Shown piece by piece: positions 33,834 through 46,818 of a stretch of 64,000 bases of DNA. Each line of letters begins with the position of its first letter. Positions within the stretch are counted from its first letter, which is position 1. Both the position numbers and the translations under genes were made by a program. The notes beneath the pieces are model-generated. The model searched no databases, was not told where the DNA came from, and saw only the letters and a list, made by a program, of their open reading frames with translations. Source of the DNA: Terribacillus aidingensis (GTDB taxonomy: Bacteria > Bacillota > Bacilli > Bacillales > Amphibacillaceae); the NCBI RefSeq assembly GCF_040703035.1, contig NZ_CP159996.1, forward strand, positions 3,196,001 to 3,260,000, given 5' to 3'.

Positions 33834-33924
33834 ATAAGCTGTATTATATTCTATGAATGTGTTGTGAATTATGTATTACTTTTCATCGAGAAGAGACTGG
33901 AATAAAAGCATTCCAACAAAAAGA

Positions 33925-33978
33925 AAACCCGACCTATGTTACAAATCTGTATGGGCAGATTTGCATTAGATCGGGTTT
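33925..33978 (-). terminator. Terminator of the bgl operon
   Basis: A long stem (AAACCCGAtCTAAT... with ...ATAGGTCGGGTTT and an inner CAAATCTG/CAGATTTG) is followed by TTCTTTTTG on the minus strand, just after licT. Confidence 0.9.
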
Positions 33979-33996
33979 CTGGTTTACTGTTCTTAT

Positions 33997-34845
33997 TTAT
34001 TTCAACTGCTGGTAAGAGGCCAACCGATGAATATGCACTGCCAGATACGCAAGCTCTTCCTTCGGCAGCATTGTACCGTGGACTTGTGAGATGTAGTTCT
34101 CGATCTTGAAGGCGATGTCCATGGCTTGCGGGTACAGATTGGCAATTTGTTCGAACAATAGATTTTCTGGGTCGTCGAGCATGCTGTCGGCGTAGAAGCG
34201 CTCGACGAAGAATTTCACGTGCGTGATGAAGCGGCCGTAATGGATGTTGTCGGTGTCCATTTTGATTTGCAGGGCGTAGCGGACTAGGTTGACGATGCCG
34301 CCGATCATTTTTGCATATTTCATCCCGTCGTTCGATTCCTGCTTTTCGCCTTGGGCATTGATCAAATGGAAGGCAATATTGGCTGCTTCCTCTTTCGGCA
34401 GCTCGATCTGAAACTGCTTGTTAATCAGCTTCAAGGCATACGTGCCAACCTCAAATTCTTCCTGGTAGAAATTCTTGATTTCCCAGAACACTCTATTTGT
34501 GATATTGATATTCTTTTTATAGCGTTCGACCGCGAAATGCAAATGGTCCATTAGCGTGAAATAGATACCTGTGTTAAGCTTTGTGCCGAGCTGCTGTTCG
34601 GCATGCTGGACAATTTGCTGTGTCAGGTCGATAAATGCTTGCGGAATGGAATCCAGCAGGCGCAGGAACTCTTTGGCTTTGGCATTTTCAATCGGCATGA
34701 AAGTCTGGTCAGCTTGGTCCTCTTTGATGATGCTGCCGGCTTTTTGGCCATAGCCGATTCCTTTGCCGAATAGGATATATTCTTGTCTTTCCTCGCCCTC
34801 CACCAGCACGACGCTGGAATTGAGCACTTTTTTGATCTTAATCAT
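33997..34845 (-). CDS. licT: BglG/LicT-family transcription antiterminator
   Basis: 282 residues from the ATG at 34845. N-terminal CAT RNA-binding domain (MIKIKKVLNSSVVLVEGEER, GKGIGYGQKAGSII) followed by two PTS regulation domains with conserved histidines (ITHVKFFVERFY; YLAVHIHRLAS). It binds the RAT hairpin in the bglP leader (38268-38297) when beta-glucosides are present and prevents termination. Third gene of the bglP-bglH-licT operon, 21 bp after bglH. Confidence 0.93.
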   Translation of the reverse strand: MIKIKKVLNSSVVLVEGEERQEYILFGKGIGYGQKAGSIIKEDQADQTFMPIENAKAKEFLRLLDSIPQAFIDLTQQIVQHAEQQLGTKLNTGIYFTLMDHLHFAVERYKKNINITNRVFWEIKNFYQEEFEVGTYALKLINKQFQIELPKEEAANIAFHLINAQGEKQESNDGMKYAKMIGGIVNLVRYALQIKMDTDNIHYGRFITHVKFFVERFYADSMLDDPENLLFEQIANLYPQAMDIAFKIENYISQVHGTMLPKEELAYLAVHIHRLASYQQLK

Positions 34846-34875
34846 CGGCCTCACCTATCCTCTGCGGTGTATCTA

Positions 34876-38183
<3,308 letters not shown>

Positions 38184-38224
38184 CCCTAACCCTCTCTTTC
38201 TCGATGCGACGGGTAGAAAGAAAA

Positions 38225-38297
38225 CAAAAAAGGACCTAATACGGCAAATGAATACATCTTGCCGAATTAGATCCTGCCTGCATTACCAGTCACATGT
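38225..38297 (-). promoter_or_regulatory. LicT-type RAT antiterminator and overlapping terminator in the bglP leader
   Basis: On the minus strand, TGTGACTGGTAATGCAGGCA with flanking GGATC (38268-38297) resembles ribonucleic antiterminator sites. Its 3' part overlaps a strong terminator, GGATCTAATTCGGCAA ... TTGCCGTATTAGGTCC then TTTTTT (38225-38277). This is the classical BglG/SacT antitermination layout. Confidence 0.85.
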
Positions 38298-38322
38298 CTA
38301 ATGGTTTTATTTAACTGACTTC

Positions 38323-38353
38323 AGTATAAAATATAAAAATGTAAGCGTCAACA
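38323..38353 (-). promoter_or_regulatory. bglP promoter with overlapping cre box
   Basis: TTGACG (38351-38346) and TATACT (38328-38323) are 17 bp apart on the minus strand. ATGTAAGCGTCAACA (38339-38353) matches the CcpA cre consensus WTGNAANCGNWNNCW at 14 of 15 positions and covers the -35, predicting glucose repression. Confidence 0.85.
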
Positions 38354-38480
38354 TTTTGTTGTGATAATTATAAATATGTTTTGTTTAACTGGAAAACTCA
38401 AGCACAGCGTTTTCACTCAACTGTAAGGATACCCAAGGTTTTAGTGGGAAATAATAGTAATAATGAGTTAGGAAAAGGAT

Positions 38481-39194
38481 GTGCTTTATTTGGATTTTAT
38501 ACAAAGCCAGCAAACACTTACAACTTTAGAGTGGGTGCTTCGAGCAGTCGTATCATTTGTCTTTTTACTGATTGTCGCTAAAGTTCTTGGTCAGCGGTCT
38601 ATTTCACAGCTTCGGCTTCTTGATTTTGTTATTGCATTAGTTGTTGGAAATATTATTGCCCACCCTTTATCAGATGAAGAGCTTGGCCTCAAAGGATCCA
38701 TCGTTACAACTATTGTATTGGTGCTGTTATATCTGGGCGGAATATTTCTTATCTTGAGATGGCCTTGGTTTCGTAATTTGATCAATCATAAGCCGATCCC
38801 GATTGTGAAAGAAGGAAAGATCCTTTATGAAGGCTTACGGCATGCAAGAATATCGATCGATGTATTATTAGAAGAATTACGGCAAGGCAAAGTGGAGGAT
38901 GTAAAGAAAGTGGCCCTAGCACTTTGGGAGGCTGAAGGAAGAATATCGTTCTTTCTGGACCCTAAATATGAACCGATCACACCAGAGACCATGCAAATAA
39001 ACATGCAGCCTTTTTATCTCCCACGAACGATTATAAAGGACGGGAAAATTGTTTATGAAGAACTGAAAGAAACATCTAAGGATGAAGCGTGGGTTGTGTC
39101 CTATCTAAACAATACGTATCAGACTGAAGTAAAAGATGTATTGCTTGCCACAACTGATAAAAATGAAAATCTAAACGTATTCTTGTATCGCTAG
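38481..39194 (+). CDS. DUF421 (YetF-type) membrane protein
   Basis: 237 residues from a GTG; a TTG at 38490 is equally possible. Three N-terminal membrane segments (about 18-40, 47-65, 70-92) are followed by the YetF cytoplasmic domain, seen twice in part: KPIPIVKEGKILYEGLRHAR and LPRTIIKDGKIVYEELKETS. These proteins are of unclear role, some affecting spore germination. It is divergent from bglP. Confidence 0.85.
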   Translation: MLYLDFIQSQQTLTTLEWVLRAVVSFVFLLIVAKVLGQRSISQLRLLDFVIALVVGNIIAHPLSDEELGLKGSIVTTIVLVLLYLGGIFLILRWPWFRNLINHKPIPIVKEGKILYEGLRHARISIDVLLEELRQGKVEDVKKVALALWEAEGRISFFLDPKYEPITPETMQINMQPFYLPRTIIKDGKIVYEELKETSKDEAWVVSYLNNTYQTEVKDVLLATTDKNENLNVFLYR

Positions 39195-39227
39195 CTTTAA
39201 TGGTCGTATTTTTGACTATATAAAGGC

Positions 39228-39268
39228 AAGAAGCTGCAGTATCTATTAGGATACGGCAGCTTCTTTTA
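39228..39268. terminator. Bidirectional terminator between the DUF421 gene and the permease gene
   Basis: AGAAGCTGCAGTATC pairs with GATACGGCAGCTTCT around a short loop and is flanked by A- and T-rich sequence on both sides. It lies between convergent genes. Confidence 0.85.
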
Positions 39269-39275
39269 GTTCCAT

Positions 39276-40691
39276 TTATTTCTTTTCTTTTCCTTCTTCA
39301 TTTGTGGTCAATTCCTCCGAAAATTCCGTTACCAGGTTTTGAAGAGGCGGACCAAATGCTGCTTTCCTTCGATTGCGGGATTTTACAGCCAAGTAGATGA
39401 GTGTATAGAATACCACCATGACAATTCCTGAAATCAAGCCGGTTTCCTGTCCTGGAACAAAAGGCATACAAAGTAAAACGATAATCATACTTATTAAAGC
39501 AATCCAGGAATTATAGGGAAATCCCGGCATTTGGCAAATGCCATTCGGCGGACAGCCATGCTTTTTGCGGTGGCGGATATGGCTCGCCATAATGACGGCG
39601 TAAGTGAAGATCAATGCAAATCCCCCGGTGCTGATCAACACCAAATATGCCCTTGGAAATAGAAGGCCGAATCCCAGTCCCAGCAGCATGGCGAGTCCGG
39701 AAAACAGAATCCCGCGATAAGGAACATCTCCCTTGTCTCTCAGCCAGCTTGGCGCATGTCTCTCATCGGTCAGGGAGCGAATCATTCTGCCTAGTCCAAA
39801 GATGGCAGCCAGCATCGCCGATAAAATGGCTGAAATAAGAACAATGTTTATTGCAGTCCCTGCCCAGCCTATGCCCCAGCGATTAAGGGAAGCGACCATT
39901 GGACTGGTGTTTTCATTCAGTGATGCAGTTGGAATAAGCGGCAGCAATACAGCAGCATAGAGGACATAAAGACCAACCAGCGAAAAAACTGTATAACGGA
40001 TCGCTTTGGGAATTGTTTCACGTGGATTCTCTGCTTCTGAGGCAGCAAGCCCGATAATTTCAAAACCTGCATAAGCAAAAACGATCAGCAGCATACTTCC
40101 GGCAAGTCCTCGAAGTCCGCCTGCCATCAGTGGTTCATCCGCCAGCGCCCCTGCCCCAACTGGTCCTGATCCCGGAAGCCATCCAAAGATCAACACAACA
40201 GCTGTAACGATAAAGAAGATGATGGCAAATATTTTCACACCAGAAAGCGCACTCTCCAGTTTTCCAAGCTTATCAGCACCCAATAAATTAATAAGCGTCA
40301 CGCCAATAATAACGGATCCCCCGAGCAACGCAATCGAGATATTCGGGAACCACTGCCGGAACAAAATACTAATGGCAGTAGCTTCACTGGACATAGACAA
40401 TATGGTGCCCGTCCAATAAAGCCAGCCAACTACAAACCCTGCCCCCTGCCCCAGGTTCTGGGCTGCAAAGGTGCTGAATGACCCCATAGAAGGATTGGCC
40501 ACCGTCATCTCTGACAGAGCATACAAGATAAAGTAAACCAGCACACCCGCCAAAATATAAGCAATTATAATGGAAGGTCCCGCTGCCCGGATGGCTACCG
40601 ACGAACCAAGGAAAAAGGAACCCCCTATTACGCTCCCCAACGCCATCATCGTTAACTGTGTAGCAGATAAACCTTTACCTTTTTTCTCCAT
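39276..40691 (-). CDS. Amino-acid permease (APC superfamily)
   Basis: 471 residues with twelve probable membrane segments. The first shows the APC signature LTMMALGSVIGGSFFLGSSV. The segment FAYAGFEIIGLAASEAENPR (about 203-222) is typical of amino-acid transporters of the AAT type (GABA/basic amino-acid permease-like). Substrate not deducible. Monocistronic by its surroundings. Confidence 0.9.
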   Translation of the reverse strand: MEKKGKGLSATQLTMMALGSVIGGSFFLGSSVAIRAAGPSIIIAYILAGVLVYFILYALSEMTVANPSMGSFSTFAAQNLGQGAGFVVGWLYWTGTILSMSSEATAISILFRQWFPNISIALLGGSVIIGVTLINLLGADKLGKLESALSGVKIFAIIFFIVTAVVLIFGWLPGSGPVGAGALADEPLMAGGLRGLAGSMLLIVFAYAGFEIIGLAASEAENPRETIPKAIRYTVFSLVGLYVLYAAVLLPLIPTASLNENTSPMVASLNRWGIGWAGTAINIVLISAILSAMLAAIFGLGRMIRSLTDERHAPSWLRDKGDVPYRGILFSGLAMLLGLGFGLLFPRAYLVLISTGGFALIFTYAVIMASHIRHRKKHGCPPNGICQMPGFPYNSWIALISMIIVLLCMPFVPGQETGLISGIVMVVFYTLIYLAVKSRNRRKAAFGPPLQNLVTEFSEELTTNEEGKEKK

Positions 40692-40884
40692 GATTTTCTC
40701 CTCAAAGTCGTGATATGTGTAATTATTATCTGCTGTTATGAGGAAACAATTCTTGAAGAATTGGTGCAGGGAAAATAACGTCCATTATTAATGCCCCAGT
40801 TAATACTTGCGTGAATATCTGAAAATCATCTCCCTAAGATGAAAATCATCACCTTCAATTAACTCGGTAATCTTGTTACCCTAA

Positions 40885-40899
40885 ATGAAAGCGCATTCA
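40885..40899 (+). promoter_or_regulatory. cre box upstream of the rhamnosidase gene
   Basis: ATGAAAGCGCATTCA matches WTGNAANCGNWNNCW at every position, 107 bp before the start codon. It predicts CcpA repression. No clear -35/-10 pair was identified in the rest of the 314-bp gap (40692-41005). Confidence 0.8.
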
Positions 40900-41005
40900 A
40901 AGATGGGAGGGAAAGCGATTCGTAACCTATAGGAAACCATGATTTTGGTGCAAACATGCAGGACAGTTTACGAATTAGCATTTCTAAAAAAGAGGAGGTT
41001 TTATA

Positions 41006-44000
41006 TTGAAAGCTAAAAGATCACCACACATTTCCATATATCTTTTGATCATTTTTACTTTCTTATTAACATCTATCACTCCTAATATTACTAGTGCCAA
41101 AAAAATCAAGGAAGAAACTGAAATTAATAATTTAAAGGTTAATTACCAAGACAATCCTATAGGAGTGGAATCAGATGGCATACGGTTCAGCTGGTCGCTC
41201 TCTTCTAATGTTATAGGACTGAATCAGAAAGCATATCAGATAACCGTCAAAGACGAAAAAGGTAAAAGAGTTTGGGATAGTGGTGTTGTGAAAGATTCGA
41301 AATCGGTTGGTATTTCCTATAACGGTCGGGAGCTTGATTTGGAATCGCGCTATACCTGGTCTGTTGAAGTAACGCTTTCAAATGGAAAAGAAGTAAAATC
41401 GGATTCTGCCTATTTTGAGACAGGGACTGATTTTGGAAATGCAGACTGGATTTATCATAAACAGGAGGCTGAGGACTACTTCAAAGAAAATGTAGGCGCT
41501 TCTCTTAATGCAACCATAGAAGAAGGAGGCTTCACGCTGAATTGGGGCATGAAAAATAAGACAAACGGACTTGTATGGAGCTTTAATGGAACCAATCTTA
41601 TACAGAGCGTAACTAAAGACGGGGTAACCAAACAGATTGGGACTGTAGATCTGAAGGACAGGATTTCATTAAAAGAGTCCTTTGATTTGGAGGTCTCAGC
41701 AAACTCAAAATCCATCAAAACCTACATCAATGGCGCTTTGGTAAATACAATTCCTAAAACCTACGCGATCGAAGGATCATATATTGCCCTGACAGCGAGC
41801 CCTGCATCCAGAAATACTCCAGCACAAAAGGCGAGCTTTAAGGATGTAGCTGTGACTTTGGATAAGAAGGAAGAGCCGATAACAGAGTTCAATGGAGGTA
41901 CGCCAGATGATAAAGGCGCCCTAGTACTGAGCGGTACAACGGCTTACCAAAAGAATTACCAAGGCAAACCTGTACAGTACGAGGATGAATTAACCTCCAT
42001 GCCTATGTTCCGAACAGAGAAGGATTTAAAAGGAAAGATTGATTCGGCCCGTTTATATATCACTTCATTAGGTGCTTATGAAGCTTATATTAATGGGAAA
42101 GAAGTAATGGTTACGAACGGAGATGGTACAAAACTGAACGATACATTTAACCCGGGTTGGACTGACTATCACAGTTACGTTAATTATCAGTCTTATGATG
42201 TTACCGACTATATGAAAGGAAACAGCGTGGCTTTAGGGGTTAAGGTTGGTACTGGCTGGTATGGCGGGCAGGCTGGTAGTAATGGCGGCGGTAATATTTA
42301 CAATGAAATTGGTGACGATTTAGAGAAAGAACTAGCGCTTCTCTCAAAACTTGTTATTACCTATAAGAACGGGAAGCAAGAAGTCATCACTTCCAATCAA
42401 GATGAATGGAAAGTATCCACAGAAGGCCCGATTAAGCTTAATGATTTCTTTATCGGAGAAAACTATGATGCCCGTATGGAGGAAAATGTAGCTGGTTGGG
42501 ATAATACTGGATTTGACGATTCTGACTGGAGTAAAGTAAACGAGTTTGATTATGATGGAGATCTTGTGGCTAGCAGTGAAGGTGCTGCATATATGCTGAA
42601 AGAAAACAAGATACAACCTGCACCAAATAAAGACACATTCATTTTTGATCCGAATGATATTGATTATTCCAACGAAGAATTGAAGCTAGGTGAAGTAAAA
42701 CGCAAAAAAGTTGATCCGACAAAAGATATCAAACTCGCGAAAGGAAAAACGCTCATAGTGAATCTCGGTCAAAATATAGCTGGTGTTCCAGGTATCTCCG
42801 TCTCCGGGGCTGAAGGCACGACGGTCAGTATGCGCGGAGCTGAGATGCTTAATGATGGAAGAGATCACGAAAAGAGCAGTTTTGGGAGTGACGGGCCAAA
42901 AGGAACACTTTATTGGGCAGGTCTTACTCGCGGCAGGGAAAAAGATCAAAACTGGTATACAGACCACTATACCTTGAATGATAAGCGAGTACAGAATTAC
43001 CTTCCAAGTTTCACGTTCCACGGCTTCCAGTATCTCGAAATCACAGCAACTGATGACATCGTTATACATGATGTGTATGGACAGCCAATCACGTCATCGA
43101 CCAATCATACTTTATCGATTAAAACGAATAATGAAAATGTTAATAAATTGTTCCAGAATGCTCTTTGGGGACAAAAAAGTAACTTCTTATCGATACCTAC
43201 CGATACGCCTGGACGGTCAGAGCGTTTAGGCTGGACAGGTGACATACAAGTATTTGGTGATACTGCTCTTTACAATTTTGACTCCGTTGCATTCTTGAAC
43301 AATTACTTGGATATACTCAAGGATTATGCTAAGAACAATGATGGTTATATTGCAGATTATCTGCCGACCATTAACAAGGCTAACGCTACAAACGCAGGCT
43401 GGTCGGATGTTATTATTACGCTGCCATGGGATATTTATATGCACACTGGCGACATTACTGTTTTGGAAGAAACCTACGAGATAATGCAGAAGTACATGAA
43501 AAATGTCATGACTGACGGCATGAAAGCTACTTACGGGGATTGGGTTGCCATGGAAGGGACTGCTCCACAGTTCATGAGTGCCATGTACCAAGCACTGGAT
43601 GCTCAGAGAATGGCGGAGATTGCTACACTGCTTGGTGAAACCAATGATGCTGAAATGTACACGGAAGAATCACAGCGCGTCATTGATTTGGCAACGGAGA
43701 AATACGTGGATGAAAACGATAATCTCCTTTCTGTCAGTGCTGACAACTTCAACCGTGGTTTCTTGATTGAACTATTCAAAGACAATTCCCAGACAAGTAT
43801 CATTTGGGCACTTAAAATGGGAATGTATGACTCCGAAGAGCAAAAACAGAAGTTCATCGAAAATCTCTTGAAAAATATCGCTAATGAAAACCGTTCTGAA
43901 AGATACAATGCCGGTGAAAACACACTCTCTACAGGGTTCCTGGGTGTAAATGAGTTATTACCGGTGCTTACGGAAAATCAACTTTCTCCTAAAGCCTACG

Positions 44001-44599
44001 ATATTTTACTACAAGATAATATGCCTTCCTGGCTGAATCATGTCAAGCTTGGTGGAACTACCACTTGGGAACGTTGGAATGCATATACAAGCGAGTACGG
44101 CTTTGATGATGCTGGTATGAACTCCTTCAACCATTACGCCTATGGCTCCGTAGTCGAGTGGATGGTGGAATATATGGCAGGTATACAAAAGGATGAGCAA
44201 AATCCAGGCTTCAAACACATTATCTTGCAGCCGACCATGGATACAGGTGAAAAGTATAATGACCAAAAACGTATTGATAGCGTAAAATCAGATTTCGACT
44301 CCTATTATGGAAAAGTAGTTTCCAATTGGAAATCTGACGATGGAAAATTGAAGTCTTACGAAGCGGTTGTTCCAGCAAATACTTCCGCGACACTTTATTT
44401 GCCAGTTGACGTTGACTCAATTGCGAAGGATATTCCAGGTGTTACGTACAAAGGAAATGAGGAACGCTCCGGCATTAAAGTAGCAGTATTCGAACTGCAA
44501 GCTGGCGGATATAAGTTCAGTGTGAATAAAGGAAAGCTTAAGGCAGAATTGATGGACGGATATGTAGTAGAAATAGCCAAAGGAAAAAGCGGCAAGTAA
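41006..44599 (+). CDS. Secreted alpha-L-rhamnosidase (GH78)
   Basis: 1197 residues from a TTG preceded by GAGGAGG. A signal peptide (ISIYLLIIFTFLLTSITPNI, ending near SAKK) predicts export. An N-terminal fibronectin-like domain and a jelly-roll concanavalin-like insert (about 150-290) precede the rhamnosidase N domain (about 340-560) and the (alpha/alpha)6 barrel. Catalytic-site residues match GH78: Asp, Glu and Asp in DTPGRSERLGWTGD (about 733-746) and Glu in TTTWERWNAY (about 1021). There is no sortase or SLH anchor. It would release L-rhamnose from plant glycosides or pectin outside the cell. No rhamnose catabolic genes are adjacent. Confidence 0.92.
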   Translation: MKAKRSPHISIYLLIIFTFLLTSITPNITSAKKIKEETEINNLKVNYQDNPIGVESDGIRFSWSLSSNVIGLNQKAYQITVKDEKGKRVWDSGVVKDSKSVGISYNGRELDLESRYTWSVEVTLSNGKEVKSDSAYFETGTDFGNADWIYHKQEAEDYFKENVGASLNATIEEGGFTLNWGMKNKTNGLVWSFNGTNLIQSVTKDGVTKQIGTVDLKDRISLKESFDLEVSANSKSIKTYINGALVNTIPKTYAIEGSYIALTASPASRNTPAQKASFKDVAVTLDKKEEPITEFNGGTPDDKGALVLSGTTAYQKNYQGKPVQYEDELTSMPMFRTEKDLKGKIDSARLYITSLGAYEAYINGKEVMVTNGDGTKLNDTFNPGWTDYHSYVNYQSYDVTDYMKGNSVALGVKVGTGWYGGQAGSNGGGNIYNEIGDDLEKELALLSKLVITYKNGKQEVITSNQDEWKVSTEGPIKLNDFFIGENYDARMEENVAGWDNTGFDDSDWSKVNEFDYDGDLVASSEGAAYMLKENKIQPAPNKDTFIFDPNDIDYSNEELKLGEVKRKKVDPTKDIKLAKGKTLIVNLGQNIAGVPGISVSGAEGTTVSMRGAEMLNDGRDHEKSSFGSDGPKGTLYWAGLTRGREKDQNWYTDHYTLNDKRVQNYLPSFTFHGFQYLEITATDDIVIHDVYGQPITSSTNHTLSIKTNNENVNKLFQNALWGQKSNFLSIPTDTPGRSERLGWTGDIQVFGDTALYNFDSVAFLNNYLDILKDYAKNNDGYIADYLPTINKANATNAGWSDVIITLPWDIYMHTGDITVLEETYEIMQKYMKNVMTDGMKATYGDWVAMEGTAPQFMSAMYQALDAQRMAEIATLLGETNDAEMYTEESQRVIDLATEKYVDENDNLLSVSADNFNRGFLIELFKDNSQTSIIWALKMGMYDSEEQKQKFIENLLKNIANENRSERYNAGENTLSTGFLGVNELLPVLTENQLSPKAYDILLQDNMPSWLNHVKLGGTTTWERWNAYTSEYGFDDAGMNSFNHYAYGSVVEWMVEYMAGIQKDEQNPGFKHIILQPTMDTGEKYNDQKRIDSVKSDFDSYYGKVVSNWKSDDGKLKSYEAVVPANTSATLYLPVDVDSIAKDIPGVTYKGNEERSGIKVAVFELQAGGYKFSVNKGKLKAELMDGYVVEIAKGKSGK

Positions 44600-44673
44600 A
44601 ATGATTTCCTCCCTATGCATACTAAATCCATCGTAAATCGCGGAAACAAAAAGAGAATATGAAAAAATCAAAT

Positions 44674-44714
44674 GCCACATACCCAATCATTTACGTGGGT
44701 ATGTGGCAATTTTG
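44674..44714. terminator. Terminator between the rhamnosidase gene and the convergent oxidoreductase gene
   Basis: GCCACATACCCA pairs perfectly with TGGGTATGTGGC, followed by aatttt on the plus strand. Confidence 0.85.
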
Positions 44715-44731
44715 AATTCGAAGCGTATATT

Positions 44732-45748
44732 TTACTTTAAGTTCTTAACCCCAGTCTCCAGCATTTCCATCTGCAGCACAGTCTGTTCATCCGTAATGGT
44801 CTTATTTTTACCATTTATGACAGCTTCATATAAGTCGTCATAGACCCTGCCATAATCCCCATCTACAGATTTCACTTTTTCTTCGTGGATTGTACCGTCT
44901 TCATCAATGTAAGTCAGTACACCATAATGGTCTAATGTATCGACTCCAAAGTCCTTGTTTTCAGGCATATAAAATTGCTTCAAATGTTCTTCCTGACGAT
45001 CTTTCGTTTGCTTGACAAAGCTTCCCTTTTTGCCATACAGAACAAAGCTTGGTCTTTCTTTCAGTCTGAAGTAACTGGATTTCACCGATACCTTTAGCGT
45101 GCCGTAATATAAATCCAAATCAAAATAATCATTCATTCTTCCTTGTCCCAATAATTGCCGTACATCATAGTGGACATGATCTGGCTTGCCAAAATAGCCG
45201 ATAACCTGATCTAGTGTATGGCAGCCATGTCCATACAAATAGGATTCTGCAGGATCGAAGGAGTGTGCGGACTCAGGTACTTCAGGACGGAAATAGTCAT
45301 AATGCATTTCCACTTCAAGCAATTCCCCTAGTTTACCCTCTTCAATTACCTTTTGAACGGTTAAGAAATCACTGTCAAACCGTCTGTTTTGATATGCCTG
45401 TACAACTAATCCTTTTTGTTTTGCCAGTGCAAATATTTCTTTCGCCTGTTCGGAGGTTTCCATAAATGGCTTTTCGACCAAGCAGTGTTTATTATGTTCC
45501 AATACTTGTTTGGCGTACTCAAAGTGGCTGTCATGTTTTGTACAAATCACAATAAGCTGGATGTCCTTGTCATGCAATAGTTCATCCAAATCAGAAGTGT
45601 AGGTTACTCCTGCAATCTTATCCCAATTATCACGATCTGGATTTCTTCTATATATTGTTTTGACCTTGATGTTCTCTCTTTGCAGAACGAATGGCAGATG
45701 ATATCTGTTTGTGCTTTTCCCGTTTCCGATATAACCGATAGTAAGCAT
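44732..45748 (-). CDS. Gfo/Idh/MocA-family NAD(P)-dependent oxidoreductase
   Basis: 338 residues from the ATG at 45748 (AGGAGG 6 nt upstream; an ATG two codons earlier abuts the ribosome site). N-terminal Rossmann fold (IGYIGNGKSTNRYHLPFVLQ). The catalytic-lysine motif is CLVEKPFMETSEQA (about 95). Family C-terminal domain with YLYGHGCHTLDQVIGYFG. Resembles inositol/sugar dehydrogenases of the IolW/YdgJ type. It follows the PTS genes but is separated from them by a terminator. Confidence 0.88.
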   Translation of the reverse strand: MLTIGYIGNGKSTNRYHLPFVLQRENIKVKTIYRRNPDRDNWDKIAGVTYTSDLDELLHDKDIQLIVICTKHDSHFEYAKQVLEHNKHCLVEKPFMETSEQAKEIFALAKQKGLVVQAYQNRRFDSDFLTVQKVIEEGKLGELLEVEMHYDYFRPEVPESAHSFDPAESYLYGHGCHTLDQVIGYFGKPDHVHYDVRQLLGQGRMNDYFDLDLYYGTLKVSVKSSYFRLKERPSFVLYGKKGSFVKQTKDRQEEHLKQFYMPENKDFGVDTLDHYGVLTYIDEDGTIHEEKVKSVDGDYGRVYDDLYEAVINGKNKTITDEQTVLQMEMLETGVKNLK

Positions 45749-45817
45749 GAGCATCCTCCTAAAATGAATATATGTACTTTTTTATTGATTTGTCCTAGAT
45801 TTCCATATTGTCGTATG

Positions 45818-45868
45818 AAAAAGTACCTCCTAGGATGGATAAGTTCATCATACCAGGAGGTACTTCTC
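45818..45868 (-). terminator. Terminator of the mannose-family PTS operon
   Basis: AAGTACCTCCTGG pairs with CCTAGGAGGTACTT around a long loop, followed by TTTTC on the minus strand, 20 bp after the IID gene. Confidence 0.85.
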
Positions 45869-45888
45869 AATTCATATAGAATTACTTA

Positions 45889-46800
45889 TTACATCAAGCC
45901 GATAGCATGGAAGCCAATACCGATTGCGAACAATCCAAGGATCATGACAATCGGAGAAACTTTCTTTCTAAGCAGCCACATGCAAAGCAGTGTGATCAAT
46001 AGACCTGCCAAACCAGGGATCAAGCTGTCCAAGTTATCTTGTAAAGTCGTTACACTGGTCTCGCTTAACGATCGGCCGGCAGCTTGCTGTTCCAGAGCCG
46101 TCCTGATGCCTTCCGAGCCTTCCGGTAATTCATCCCAATCGATATAAGCACCTTCGTCGAGCTGAACTTCAGATACAGTTGGCGCGAATGCAACGGATAC
46201 CCACCTGTTTACGAGGGACCCTAATATGAACATCCCGAGTATCGAGGCGCCCTTGGTTATATCCTGCAGCAAGCCGCCAGATAAGTCTTCGGTGATTTTG
46301 GAACCAGCTTTGTAGCCAAGTTCCTGTGTATACCAAGTGAATCCCATACGAATGAGGTTCCATAAAACAAAGTAAAGAATTGGGCCGAGAATGTTACCAG
46401 TCAAAGCAAGAGAAGCAGCCAATGCACCAAGAATCGGTTTCACCGTGAACCAGAAGGTTGGATCCCCGATACCTGCCAATGGTCCCATCATTCCGACTTT
46501 AACACCTTGAATAGCCTTATCGTCAACTGGGGCACCATTAGCGCGTTCTTCTTCAAGCGCTAACGTTACTCCGATGATCGGTGAAGCAACATATGGATGT
46601 GTATTGAAAAATTCCAAGTGACGCTGCAATGCTGCAGCACGGTCTTCTTTCGTTTTATATAATCTTTTGATTGCGGGAATCATGGAAAATGCCCAGCCGC
46701 CGTTTTGCATACGCTCGTAGTTCCAGGAGCCTTGAATGAAAGTGGAACGCCACCAAATAGCAACGCGATCTTTTTTGGATAACTTCAATTGTTCAGCCAT
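45889..46800 (-). CDS. manZ: PTS mannose/fructose/sorbose family IID component
   Basis: 303 residues. EIID signatures: WWRSTFIQGSWNYERMQNGG near the N-terminus, then KTKEDRAAALQRHLEFFNTH, GVKVGMMGPLAGIGDPTFW and a C-terminal membrane anchor. With IIC it forms the sugar channel. Last gene of the manX-manY-manZ-type operon, 18 bp after IIC. Confidence 0.94.
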   Translation of the reverse strand: MAEQLKLSKKDRVAIWWRSTFIQGSWNYERMQNGGWAFSMIPAIKRLYKTKEDRAAALQRHLEFFNTHPYVASPIIGVTLALEEERANGAPVDDKAIQGVKVGMMGPLAGIGDPTFWFTVKPILGALAASLALTGNILGPILYFVLWNLIRMGFTWYTQELGYKAGSKITEDLSGGLLQDITKGASILGMFILGSLVNRWVSVAFAPTVSEVQLDEGAYIDWDELPEGSEGIRTALEQQAAGRSLSETSVTTLQDNLDSLIPGLAGLLITLLCMWLLRKKVSPIVMILGLFAIGIGFHAIGLM

Positions 46801-46818
46801 TTTTTCTCCTCCTCCTTT

